64,000 nt of DNA from Pseudomonadota bacterium (GTDB taxonomy: Bacteria; Pseudomonadota; Alphaproteobacteria; Rhizobiales; Rhizobiaceae), in contig JAEWLS010000035.1 of NCBI GenBank assembly GCA_023457435.1, forward strand, positions 62,001 through 126,000. Reading direction: 5' to 3'. Positions 33,089-41,561 of this stretch are shown one piece after another. A model generated the notes under the pieces. It ran no database searches, was not told where the DNA came from, and saw only the letters and a program-made list of their open reading frames with translations. Numbering within the stretch: the stretch's first letter is position 1; the number at the start of each line of letters is the position of its first letter. A program made the position numbers and the translations under genes.

Positions 33089-34594
33089 ATGAAAGCCAGG
33101 GTAAACGCCAGCGCGGCCTATGCGATCGCGGATATAGACAAGCGCCTCTACGGCTCGTTCCTCGAGCATCTCGGTCGCGCCGTCTATTCGGGGATCTACG
33201 AGCCCGGGCATCCGCAGGCCGACGCGCAGGGCATGCGCAAGGACGTGCTGCAGCTGGTACGCGACCTCGACACGCCGATCTGCCGCTACCCCGGAGGCAA
33301 CTTCGTCTCCGCCTACAACTGGGAGGACGGCATCGGTCCGCAGAAAGATCGGCCAAAGCGGCTCGACCTCGCCTGGCGTACCACCGAGAGCAACCAGGTC
33401 GGCATCCACGAGTTCGCCGACTGGGCCGAGAAGGCCGGCACCGAGATGATGCTGGCGGTGAACCTCGGGTCCCGCGGGCTCGATGCGGCGCGCGCCTTCG
33501 TCGAGTATGTGAACCATCCAGGCGGCACCTACTGGTCGGATCTACGCGCCAGGAACGGGCGGAAGGACCCCTGGAACTGCCGCCTATGGTGCCTGGGCAA
33601 CGAGATGGACGGGCCCTGGCAGGTAGGACACAAGAGCGCCGCCGAATATGGGCATCTCGCCAACGAGACGGCAAAGGCGCTGCGCGGGCTCGATCCGACG
33701 CTGGAACTGGTGGTCTGCGGTTCCTCGCACTCCAATATGCCGACATACCCGCAATGGGAGGCGACGGTGCTCGAGGCGACCTACGACCAGGTCGACTACA
33801 TCTCCCTGCACATGTACTTCGAGAACTACGAGAAGAATACGGCCGACTATCTCGCGCTGCCCGTGAAGCTCGATCGCTATATCGGCACCGTTTCCGGCGT
33901 TATCGACTACGTGAAGGCGAAGACGCGCTCGAAGCGCGATGTGAAGATCTCCTTCGACGAGTGGAATGTCTGGTACCACCAGCGCAAGCAGGACGCGCAG
34001 CGCATGCGCGAGTGGGACTGGCCGGAAGCGCCGCGCCTGCTCGAGGACATCTACAATTTCGAGGACGTGCTGCAGGTCGGCTGCATCATCAACACGTTCC
34101 TGCGCCGCTCCGACGTGGTGCGCATCGCCTGCATCGCGCAGCTGGTGAACGTCATCGCGCCGATCATGACCGAGCCGGGAGGCCCGGCGTGGCGTCAGAC
34201 GATATACTGGCCGTTCATGCTCGCCTCGAAGCATGGGCGCGGAACCGCGCTGCAGCTCGCGGTTGAGGTGTCGAGCTACGACACGTCGGTCGCAGACAAC
34301 GTGCCGTGGCTCGACATCGCCGGCGTGCATGACGCCGATCGCGGGACGATCACGCTGTTCGCGGTCAACCGCCACGCGACCGAACTCATCGAGGCCGAGG
34401 TCTGCCTCCATGGCTTCGCCGCCCGGTCAGTCGAACACACGTTGATACGCCACGACGATCTGGAGGCAACGAACACGATGGACGCGCCGGATAACGTCGC
34501 GCCCAAGAGAGGAAATGGTGCATCTTTATGCGACGGGAAATTGACGCTGGCGCTGCCGCCATACTCCTATTCGATGTTCACTATCGCACTGTGA
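33089..34594 (+). CDS. Alpha-L-arabinofuranosidase, glycoside hydrolase family 51
   Basis: The 501-residue protein has the GH51 barrel with acid/base Glu172 (CLGNEMDGPW) and nucleophile Glu290 (KISFDEWNVWY). RYPGGNFVSAYNWEDGIG lies near residue 66, and a C-terminal beta-sandwich completes it. No signal peptide is present, so it acts in the cytosol on short arabino-oligosaccharides after uptake, releasing L-arabinose. The following ABC importer is the likely supplier. No arabinose catabolic genes are in the window. Confidence 0.94.
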   Translation: MKARVNASAAYAIADIDKRLYGSFLEHLGRAVYSGIYEPGHPQADAQGMRKDVLQLVRDLDTPICRYPGGNFVSAYNWEDGIGPQKDRPKRLDLAWRTTESNQVGIHEFADWAEKAGTEMMLAVNLGSRGLDAARAFVEYVNHPGGTYWSDLRARNGRKDPWNCRLWCLGNEMDGPWQVGHKSAAEYGHLANETAKALRGLDPTLELVVCGSSHSNMPTYPQWEATVLEATYDQVDYISLHMYFENYEKNTADYLALPVKLDRYIGTVSGVIDYVKAKTRSKRDVKISFDEWNVWYHQRKQDAQRMREWDWPEAPRLLEDIYNFEDVLQVGCIINTFLRRSDVVRIACIAQLVNVIAPIMTEPGGPAWRQTIYWPFMLASKHGRGTALQLAVEVSSYDTSVADNVPWLDIAGVHDADRGTITLFAVNRHATELIEAEVCLHGFAARSVEHTLIRHDDLEATNTMDAPDNVAPKRGNGASLCDGKLTLALPPYSYSMFTIAL

Positions 34595-34662
34595 GTATCA
34601 ATACCGGACTTTCGGATACATACCGCAGAGTTGGTTGCACTCGCGGTCCATTTGTGTAGCAT
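34595..34662 (+). promoter_or_regulatory. Operator-like half-sites and promoter of the second importer operon
   Basis: GTATCAATACCGG (34595-34607) and GATACATACCG (34615-34625) resemble the GATA..CCGG half-sites at the ArsR and arabinofuranosidase promoters. A possible promoter follows: TTGCAC (34635-34640), 16 bases, TAGCAT (34657-34662). Here the sites lie upstream of the -35 box, so the effect could differ from the other copies. Confidence 0.4.
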
Positions 34663-34710
34663 GGCGCTCTGCGACAGCGGGTCAACCGCCGCAAACGGGA
34701 GGAAATGAAC

Positions 34711-35985
34711 ATGAACTTACGCAGGTTGATGGTGACCGCGCTGGTCGCCTCCGGCGGCCTCTGGGCCGGTGCAGCGCATTCTCAGGAAACCGTTGTCTGG
34801 TGGGATTTCCTCGGCGGCGGCGACGGCGTGCGCATGAAGCAGATGATTTCGGATTTCAATGCGGCCCATACCGGCAAGATCAAGATCGATGCCACCACCC
34901 TGGAGTGGGGCACGCCGTTCTATGCCAAGGTGCAGACGTCGGCCGCGGTCGGCGAGGCTCCGGACGTGATGACCTATCACGCGAGCCGCATCCCGCTGGC
35001 ACTGACGCAGGGCGTGCTCGACGAGATCACGGCAGACGACTGGAGCAAGATGGGCCTGTCGCAGGCCGACTTCGCGCCCGCGACCTGGGATGCCGTTACC
35101 AGCGAGGGTAAACAGTATGCCGTGCCGCTCGATACCCATCCGATCGTGCTATACTACAATCGCGACCTGCTGAAGAAGGCAGGTATGCTGACCGACGACG
35201 GCAAGCCGAAAGGGCTCGGCAGCGGCGAGGAATTCAATGCAACGCTCAAGGCGCTGAAGGATTCCGGCGTCGAGTTCCCGCTCGGCAGCGTGACGGCAAG
35301 CGGCGACTTCATGTTCCGCACCATCTACTCGTTCATGTGCCAGCAGGGCGGCGAGCTGATGACCGGCGACGAGTTCCTCGCCGGCGACAATGCCGACAAG
35401 CTGCAGAAGACGCTGGCGCTGCTGCAGGGCTGGACCAATGACGGGCTGCAGTCGAAGTACACCGACTATCCCGCGACTGTCGCGCTGTTCACCTCGGGCA
35501 AGGCCGCGATGATGATCAACGGCGTCTGGGAAGTGCCGACGATGACCGACCTGCAGAAGCAGGGCAAGCTGTTCGACTGGGGCGCGATCGAGCTGCCGGC
35601 GGTGTTCGGCAAGCCCTGCACCTACGCGGACAGCCATTCCTTCGCGATCCCCAAGAACCAGGGCAAGACGATGAGCGCGGAAAAGCGCGCAGCCGTGCTC
35701 GAAGTCATCTCGTGGATGGAGAAGAACTCGCTGTTCTGGGCGACCGCCGGCCACATTCCGGCCTATGGCCCGGTCACGGCCTCGGCCGAGTATAAGAAGA
35801 TGGAGCCGAATGCGACCTACTCGCCGCTGACGGCAAACATGATCTTCGATCCGAAGTCGCCGCTCGCAGGTATCGCGGGCCCGATCTTCGACGTGATGTC
35901 GACGTACTACGTGCCGACCCTCAACGGCGAGATGGACCCCGCCAAGGCAGTTGAAGGGATCAAGGAAGAGCTCAACGCTCTCTAG
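34711..35985 (+). CDS. Extracellular solute-binding protein of the second sugar importer
   Basis: The 424-residue binding protein has a Sec signal peptide (MNLRRLMVTALVASGG, cleavage near AAHSQ). The mature start ETVVWWDFLGGGDG is typical of family-1 sugar binders. ATG 34711 is preferred to ATG 34705 because GGGAGG lies eight bases upstream of it, against two for the other. It presumably captures arabino-oligosaccharides or arabinosides in the periplasm, given the adjacent arabinofuranosidase; inference. Confidence 0.92.
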   Translation: MNLRRLMVTALVASGGLWAGAAHSQETVVWWDFLGGGDGVRMKQMISDFNAAHTGKIKIDATTLEWGTPFYAKVQTSAAVGEAPDVMTYHASRIPLALTQGVLDEITADDWSKMGLSQADFAPATWDAVTSEGKQYAVPLDTHPIVLYYNRDLLKKAGMLTDDGKPKGLGSGEEFNATLKALKDSGVEFPLGSVTASGDFMFRTIYSFMCQQGGELMTGDEFLAGDNADKLQKTLALLQGWTNDGLQSKYTDYPATVALFTSGKAAMMINGVWEVPTMTDLQKQGKLFDWGAIELPAVFGKPCTYADSHSFAIPKNQGKTMSAEKRAAVLEVISWMEKNSLFWATAGHIPAYGPVTASAEYKKMEPNATYSPLTANMIFDPKSPLAGIAGPIFDVMSTYYVPTLNGEMDPAKAVEGIKEELNAL

Positions 35986-36000
35986 CCTCCCAGGGCTGAG

Positions 36001-36028
36001 GGGAGCCGCTTCGCAAGGAGCGGCTCCC
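36001..36028 (+). other. Intercistronic stem-loop after the second binding-protein gene
   Basis: GGGAGCCGCT and AGCGGCTCCC form a perfect 10-bp stem around the 8-base loop TCGCAAGG, 15 bases after the binding-protein stop and 20 before the permease start. No T-run follows. As at 27107-27130, it may stabilise the binding-protein message or attenuate permease expression. Confidence 0.6.
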
Positions 36029-36047
36029 ATCCTTTCCGGACGAGGCC

Positions 36048-36932
36048 ATGCTCGAAGACAGGCGAAAGCCGTACCTCATCGCGCTCCTGCTGGTCGCCCC
36101 GTTCGTGGCGATCTACGCGCTCGTCTTCGCCTATCCGACCGTTCAGATGTTCCTGTTGTCCTTCACCGACGCGCCGCTGATCGGCCCCGGCAAGTGGAAA
36201 GGCATCGACAACTACACCCGCTTGAACGGCGATCCCCTGTTCCGTCGCGCGGTGTGGAACACCTTCTACTTCGTCGCCATGACGGTCGTGCCGGGAACGC
36301 TGATCGCGCTGGCGATCGCGCTCGGCGTCTCGCGGCTGCGCGGGAGAATGCAGTCGCTGGTGCTGGCGCTGTTTTTCCTGCCCTACATCCTGCCGGTATC
36401 GGTGGTGTATCTGCTCTGGGACTGGACGCTGAACTACCAGTTCGGCGTGGCCATGCACGTGCTCGACTGGCTCGGCCTGCAGCGCGTGCCCGTTACCAAG
36501 TCGGCGGTCTGGTTCATGCCGGCGATGGCGCTGGTGACGATCTGGTGGACGGCGGGCTTCTCGATCCTGCTGTTTCTTGCGGGTTTGCGCGTCATCCCGG
36601 CCGAAATCTACGAAGCTGCCGAGCTCGACAATGCCAGCCGCTGGACGACGTTCCGGCGCATCACGTGGCCGCTGCTGAGGCCGGTGACCGCGCTGGTCCT
36701 GACCATCCAGCTGATCCTGCAGCTCAAGATATTCGACCAGGTGTATCTGTTCTCGCAAGGCGGTCGGCCGAACGACAACATGGTGCTCGTGTACTACATC
36801 TTCCAGCGCGCCTTTCAGCAGAATCAGGGTGGCCGCGCCGCCGCCGTTGCCGTCACGCTGTTCCTGCTCGTCATCGTCGTGTCGGTGCTGCAGTTCCAGG
36901 TCCTGCGCTGGGCTGAAAGGCGGCGCGCATGA
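36048..36932 (+). CDS. Sugar ABC transporter permease (MalF-type)
   Basis: The 294-residue permease has six hydrophobic segments and the EAA loop EIYEAAELDNASRWTTF. It starts 62 bases after the binding-protein gene, behind GGACGAGG, and overlaps the next permease by four bases. It forms the pore of the arabinoside importer. Confidence 0.92.
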   Translation: MLEDRRKPYLIALLLVAPFVAIYALVFAYPTVQMFLLSFTDAPLIGPGKWKGIDNYTRLNGDPLFRRAVWNTFYFVAMTVVPGTLIALAIALGVSRLRGRMQSLVLALFFLPYILPVSVVYLLWDWTLNYQFGVAMHVLDWLGLQRVPVTKSAVWFMPAMALVTIWWTAGFSILLFLAGLRVIPAEIYEAAELDNASRWTTFRRITWPLLRPVTALVLTIQLILQLKIFDQVYLFSQGGRPNDNMVLVYYIFQRAFQQNQGGRAAAVAVTLFLLVIVVSVLQFQVLRWAERRRA

Positions 36933-37771
36933 CCGCCACTGCCGCGCGCCGCTGGAATTTCTGGGCCGGCGCGATCACGCTGCTGACCATCGCCTGCGCT
37001 CTCGTCTGGGCGTTCCCGCTCTATTGGGGCATCGTCTCGTCGATCAAGCCCGAGGACGAGGTCGTCCGGCCGTACATCGAGTTATGGCCCGAAACCCTGA
37101 CGTTCCAGCATTATGTGCACACGCTGACGTCAACGCAGATCGGTACGTGGTACCTGAATTCCGTCGTCGTCGCCGTCGGCGTGACGGTTATCTGCGTCTT
37201 CACGTCGATGTTGTGCGGCTACGCGATCTCGCAGCTGCGCTTCCCCGGCCGCACCGCACTGTGGTGGCTGATCCTCGCCTCCTTCATGATCCCGGGCCAG
37301 GCGCTGATCATCAACCACTTCGTGCTCGTGGCGAATCTCGGGCTGATAAACACCTGGGCCGGCATCATGCTGCCGCAGCTCATCCACCCGGTCATCATCA
37401 TCGTCTACAAGCAGTTTTTCGATCAGGTGCCGCGCGATTTCCGCGAGGCTGCGGTGATGGACAACGCGTCCGAGTTCGCGATCCTGTTCAAGGTGTACCT
37501 GCCGATGAACTGGGGTGTGACGACGGCGCTGTCCATCGTCTGCTTCATCTGGACCTGGAACGCGTTCCTGTGGCCGTTTCTCTCGGTCACGCGGACCGAG
37601 ATGATGACGGTCACGGTCGGCATCACGCAGGTCAACGATGCATTCGGCATCTACTATGCGCGCGAACTGACCGCTGCCGTGCTTGCGGGCCTGCCTGTGG
37701 CGCTCGCCTATCTCTTGTTCCAGCGTCGCGTCACGGAAGCCATCACGCTCTCCGCCGGGATCAAGGGCTGA
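36929..37771 (+). CDS. Sugar ABC transporter permease (MalG-type)
   Basis: The 280-residue permease has six hydrophobic segments and the EAA loop DFREAAVMDNASEFAIL. It overlaps the previous gene (ATGA). It ends four bases from the stop of the convergent ATPase gene, so the usual co-directional ATPase partner is on the opposite strand. Confidence 0.92.
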   Translation: MTATAARRWNFWAGAITLLTIACALVWAFPLYWGIVSSIKPEDEVVRPYIELWPETLTFQHYVHTLTSTQIGTWYLNSVVVAVGVTVICVFTSMLCGYAISQLRFPGRTALWWLILASFMIPGQALIINHFVLVANLGLINTWAGIMLPQLIHPVIIIVYKQFFDQVPRDFREAAVMDNASEFAILFKVYLPMNWGVTTALSIVCFIWTWNAFLWPFLSVTRTEMMTVTVGITQVNDAFGIYYARELTAAVLAGLPVALAYLLFQRRVTEAITLSAGIKG

Positions 37772-37775
37772 CGCT

Positions 37776-38852
37776 TCAGGCGCTGGCGTGCCAGGTCGAT
37801 CCGTCAGCCGCGAAGAGGTGAAGCGCAGTTGCGTCCAGCCGCAGCCGCACGGTGCCACCCGGCTCGACGGTGGAGAGGCCGCGATCCTGTGCGGTGACCT
37901 GCGTGCCGTCCGAGAGCCTGACATGGACCAGCGTGCGCTCGCCGAGGCGCTCGACCACCGTCGCGGTTCCGGAAGTGTCCCCGCCTTCGGCCACCACAAG
38001 GAGCGCCTCGGGGCGGATTCCGAGCTCCTGCCACTGCGTGGCACCGGGTGCTCCGCGCAGCTCCACCAGCGCTCCGTCCGGCAGGCGCGCGTGCAACCTG
38101 TCTCCCTGGCCCGACAGCTTTATCGGCAGGATGTTCATCGCCGGCGAGCCGACGAAGGTGGCGACGAAGCGCGATGCCGGCCGCGAATAGACCTCCATCG
38201 GCGTTCCAACCTGCTCGATGCGGCAGTCGTTGAGGATGACGATGCGGTCGGCCAGCGTCATCGCCTCCACCTGGTCGTGGGTGACGTAGACCATGGTCGA
38301 CTTCAGACGCTGGTGCAGCTCCGCGAGCTCGACGCGGGTGCGCGCCCGCAACGCGGCGTCGAGATTGGAAAGCGGTTCGTCGAACAGGAACGCCTTGGGC
38401 TCCTTGACGATCGCCCGGCCGATGGCGACGCGCTGGCGCTGGCCGCCGGAGAGTTGGGCCGGCTTGCGCGCCAGCAGTGCGTCCATCTCCAGCATGCGAG
38501 CCGCATCGGCGATGCGGCGGCCGATCTCGTCGGCCGGCACGCCGATGTTGCGCAGCCCGAACGCCATGTTCTCGGCGACTGTCATGTGCGGATAGAGCGC
38601 GTAGTTCTGGAACACCATAGCGACGTTGCGCTTGCCGGGTGCCAGGGTTTCCGACCGCACACCGCCTATCACCAGCTCGCCTTCGTCGATACGCTCCAGT
38701 CCCGCAATCATGCGCAGCAGCGTCGTCTTGCCGGATCCCGATGGACCGAGGAACACCACGAGTTCGCCCGAGCCAATTTCAAGGCTGACGTCGCGGATAA
38801 CCTCGACATCGCCGTAGCGCTTCCACACGCGTGACAGCGTTATTCCGGCCAT
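37776..38852 (-). CDS. Sugar ABC transporter ATPase, convergent to its permease operon
   Basis: The 358-residue ATPase has Walker A GPSGSGKTT, signature LSGGQRQRVAIGRAI, Walker B FLFDEPLSNLD, H loop YVTHDQVEA and a C-terminal TOBE domain (about 280-350). It resembles UgpC/MsmK. Unlike the first importer, it is transcribed towards the permeases from its own promoter with a perfect palindromic operator. It may serve the adjacent importer or several importers, as MsmK-type ATPases can. Confidence 0.92.
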   Translation of the reverse strand: MAGITLSRVWKRYGDVEVIRDVSLEIGSGELVVFLGPSGSGKTTLLRMIAGLERIDEGELVIGGVRSETLAPGKRNVAMVFQNYALYPHMTVAENMAFGLRNIGVPADEIGRRIADAARMLEMDALLARKPAQLSGGQRQRVAIGRAIVKEPKAFLFDEPLSNLDAALRARTRVELAELHQRLKSTMVYVTHDQVEAMTLADRIVILNDCRIEQVGTPMEVYSRPASRFVATFVGSPAMNILPIKLSGQGDRLHARLPDGALVELRGAPGATQWQELGIRPEALLVVAEGGDTSGTATVVERLGERTLVHVRLSDGTQVTAQDRGLSTVEPGGTVRLRLDATALHLFAADGSTWHASA

Positions 38853-38878
38853 GGGCTCCTCCCGTTCGTTCCATCATT

Positions 38879-38900
38879 CCGGATAAGTATCCGGTGTCAA
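38879..38900 (-). promoter_or_regulatory. Perfect palindromic operator abutting a -35 box of the ATPase gene
   Basis: CCGGATA-AG-TATCCGG (38879-38894) is a perfect 7-bp inverted repeat. On the minus strand it directly follows TTGACA (38900-38895), so it would fill the promoter spacer and a bound repressor would block polymerase. It shares the CCGG and GATA elements with the sites near the ArsR, arabinofuranosidase and binding-protein genes. Confidence 0.6.
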
Positions 38901-38933
38901 GGTTCAGTCGCCGCATGTCGTGGCGCCGGACCG

Positions 38934-38951
38934 ATAGCGCGATCGCGCTAT
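38934..38951. repeat. Perfect 18-bp palindrome
   Basis: ATAGCGCGATCGCGCTAT is identical to its reverse complement. It lies between the ABC ATPase promoter and a small ORF, where no coding sequence is evident. It may be the operator of an unlinked regulator. The rest of the gap (38952-39040) holds only a TTGACA box at 38983-38988. Confidence 0.5.
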
Positions 38952-39040
38952 GGGACTATGCGCAAAGAATTGGTGATCGGCTTTGACAGTATTGACGTCT
39001 GCTGAGACGATTCGCCGGGGGATCGAATCAGGAGGTCGCG

Positions 39041-39229
39041 ATGAGCGTCAAATCCGACGATAAGATCCAGCAAGAGTGTGGGTGGGAAAAAGACAGAAAT
39101 TACGAAGCATTCCATCTGGCAGAACTGGTAGGAATGCCGCTCAGCGAAGCAGGGGCTATCGTTGAACTCTGCGGTGGGAGTCGGCAACGGAGCGACTCCG
39201 CCAAAGATACGCGTAACACGCAGGAATAA
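39041..39229 (+). CDS. Small hypothetical protein (62 aa)
   Basis: An excellent AGGAGG sits five bases before the ATG. The product is hydrophilic (starts MSVKSDDKIQQECGWEKD), with a short helix-like segment AFHLAELVGMPLSEAGAIVELCGG. It weakly recalls the DUF3606 layout (charged lead, then a helix pair), but I would not assign it. A TTGACA box lies 53 bases upstream. The following 206 bases (39230-39435) show nothing I recognise. Confidence 0.45.
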   Translation: MSVKSDDKIQQECGWEKDRNYEAFHLAELVGMPLSEAGAIVELCGGSRQRSDSAKDTRNTQE

Positions 39230-39435
39230 CCGGCTCGCGGTAGCGATCATCGTGGAGTGTCACGCGACAAGCTGACGTCGCCCGGGCATCATCCTCCAAT
39301 ATGGTGGCGCGGGCGGCGTCTCTACGGCGGCGGCCGTCGAACGGCGCCGTGCTGCATCTTTTGAGATTGGCGGAACAACCACTTCTCATCTAGCGTGAGG
39401 CCGGGCGACCTTTGGTCTGATCGCAGGGGGATCGG

Positions 39436-40959
39436 TTGAAGACGAGCGGATTTTTCAAGAACGACTACACGTTCACAATTGCCGACATGCCGGGGCAATA
39501 CCAGCAGCTGGCTGGCGTGATCCAGGCCAATGCCGAGGCAGTCATAAATTACCTGTCCGACTACATCTCATGGAAAGGTGTACTCGACTTCGTCGTCAAA
39601 TTCGCTGCGCCGGACGCATTCAACAACATGGCGAACGGGCAGGGGTTGCTACCGGCGTTCGGAGGCATCGCCAGCAACGGCCAGACCCACGCGGCTTACG
39701 AGGCGCAAACAGGCGTGGACGCCAACGGAGGAAACTTCGACGCGGGCGCACACATACTGCCAAACGCCAATGGAACGCTGACCAACTATGGCGCCGCGCT
39801 CTACTTCGACCCTGCGCCCAACCCCTACGGACGGGCCGACATCCCTTCGGGGCAGCACGATTTCTTCTCCATCTACCTTCATGAAACGCTTCACGCGCTC
39901 GGCGTCTGGTCGACCGCTCAGCACGGCAGTCAATTCGGTCAATCCGCTTTCGACCGGCTCACGCAGTTGGTCAACGGTCAGTATTTCTTCGTCGGCGCGG
40001 AGACACAGAGCGTGCTCGGCGGGCAGGCTCTTCCGCTTGCCACTGTCGGAAGCCGCGACCACTACGGCGTTCGCGCGGACGGCGCGCCGAGCCCGATCAA
40101 CCGAGGCGCCGTCTTCGAACTCGGCAACTACGAGCAAAACCGTTGGCATCTCGGAAAGGTCGATGTCGCCGTCCTCAAGGACCTTGGCTACACGGTGGCC
40201 AACATGGACCGGCTGCCGCTGACCGAAGAGGACGACAGCGCGGCGTCTGGCCCACGCAGCACCGAGGGCCCCGACATGCTTTTCGGGGGAGCGGGTGACA
40301 ATCTGATCTTCGCGAAGGGCGGCAACGATACGGTCTTTGCCGGGCTCGGCAGGGATACGGTCTACGCCGGCGATGGCAACGACATCGCCTACGGCGGCGA
40401 TGGCAACGACCAGGTCTACGGCGGTTTCGGCAACGACACGGTGGGTGGCGGTGTCGGCGACGACACCGTTGGTGGCGGGCATGGAGACGACGTGGTCTTC
40501 GGCGGCGCCGGGAACGACCTCCTCTTCGGCGGAGACGGCAACGACAATATCGTAGCGAGCTTCGGTCGCGACACGGTGGTGGCCGGTGCCGGAAACGATA
40601 CAGTCAACGGCGGCGACGGCGACGACGAGATTTACGGCGCCGATGGCAGCGACGTTCTCTTCGGCGGCGCCGGGGCAGATACGCTCTTCGGCGGCGCCGG
40701 TAGCGATACTCTGTGGGGTGGCGGCGGAAGCGACGAACTATGGGGTGGCGCAGGTGGCGACGTTTACGCGTTTCTCGGCGGCAGCGGCGAGGATCAGATT
40801 CGCGGCTTCAACGCGGGCGAGGGCGACCGTCTCGATCTCGGAGGCCAAACCTATTCCCAGTCCATGAACGCCAGCGGGCACGTCGTACTTGCCCTTTCCG
40901 GTGGTGGTATCATCACGCTCGAGGGCGTGACGAGCTTCAACAGCGATTTCATCGCCTAG
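39436..40959 (+). CDS. RTX-repeat secreted protein with zinc-protease-like N-terminal domain
   Basis: A TTG start preceded by AGGGGG gives 507 residues. The N-terminal half has a zinc-binding HExxH (His149, Glu150, His153 in YLHETLHALGVWS); later His residues (DHYGVR, RWHLGKVD) could supply the third ligand. The metzincin-like LKDLGYTV closes the domain. Residues about 275-445 are glycine/aspartate nonapeptide repeats (GGxGxD type) that bind calcium. RTX proteins leave by type I secretion using a C-terminal signal; no exporter genes are nearby. Substrate unknown. Confidence 0.85.
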   Translation: MKTSGFFKNDYTFTIADMPGQYQQLAGVIQANAEAVINYLSDYISWKGVLDFVVKFAAPDAFNNMANGQGLLPAFGGIASNGQTHAAYEAQTGVDANGGNFDAGAHILPNANGTLTNYGAALYFDPAPNPYGRADIPSGQHDFFSIYLHETLHALGVWSTAQHGSQFGQSAFDRLTQLVNGQYFFVGAETQSVLGGQALPLATVGSRDHYGVRADGAPSPINRGAVFELGNYEQNRWHLGKVDVAVLKDLGYTVANMDRLPLTEEDDSAASGPRSTEGPDMLFGGAGDNLIFAKGGNDTVFAGLGRDTVYAGDGNDIAYGGDGNDQVYGGFGNDTVGGGVGDDTVGGGHGDDVVFGGAGNDLLFGGDGNDNIVASFGRDTVVAGAGNDTVNGGDGDDEIYGADGSDVLFGGAGADTLFGGAGSDTLWGGGGSDELWGGAGGDVYAFLGGSGEDQIRGFNAGEGDRLDLGGQTYSQSMNASGHVVLALSGGGIITLEGVTSFNSDFIA

Positions 40960-41073
40960 CTCAAACGCCAAACGCAGCGCGTACGGGCGGCCGGCGGCGG
41001 CTTCGGTCGAGAGGTAGCGCCTACCGCGCCGCTTTGGTGTCGTTTATTGTCTCCGGATAATGGAGCGGTCCGG

Positions 41074-41190
41074 ATGCTGAGAGCCCTGTTTTTCCTTGTC
41101 GTCGTACATGGGGCGGTGTTCTTCGGGGTTACCTCCGTGCTCGGCTATGACCCGGATCGGGCGTTCCTGCTCAGGTATCTGGTCGAGTAG
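41074..41190 (+). CDS. Small membrane protein (38 aa)
   Basis: An ATG with GGAG eight bases upstream opens a 38-residue frame starting MLRALFFLVVVHGAVFFG. It contains one hydrophobic helix followed by a short charged tail (YDPDRAFLLRYLVE). It looks like a single-span inner-membrane miniprotein, with no family assigned. Flanking non-coding stretches 40960-41073 and 41191-41429 show no other gene. Confidence 0.45.
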   Translation: MLRALFFLVVVHGAVFFGVTSVLGYDPDRAFLLRYLVE

Positions 41191-41429
41191 CAGCCGGTTC
41201 ATAATCGCGGGCAGCGAAGCATGCCGGCGCTGAAGTCACCTCGAGGTCGCTTGCACTATCCAAGCAATCTGGGGCTGGAGCGCTCCGCTACCGAGCGGGC
41301 GTGAAGCGCAGGGGCCTCCCGCGCTCACGAGCGGGGTATGCGAAGGCACATCAGATGACAGGCCCCGCCGGTCTTCTCTGGCCCGCAGACGCTGCGCTTG
41401 CCTTGAAATGACTGATCTGGGAGGCCGAA

Positions 41430-41504
<75 letters not shown>

Positions 41505-41516
41505 ATTCGGTGCGCG

Positions 41517-41545
41517 CTTACATCACGCGTCGGATGGCGCGTCAA
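41517..41545 (-). promoter_or_regulatory. Promoter of tRNA-Val
   Basis: Reading the minus strand, TTGACG (41545-41540), a 17-base spacer and TGTAAG (41522-41517) precede the tRNA 5' end by 12 bases, a normal distance for a sigma-70-type promoter. Confidence 0.6.
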
Positions 41546-41561
41546 GTCGGATGTTGGCGCG

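Noticed and set aside
40270..40770. Tandem repeats resembling a CRISPR-like or satellite array
   Set aside because: They are in-frame codons for RTX glycine/aspartate nonapeptides inside a coding sequence, with no uniform repeat-spacer structure.
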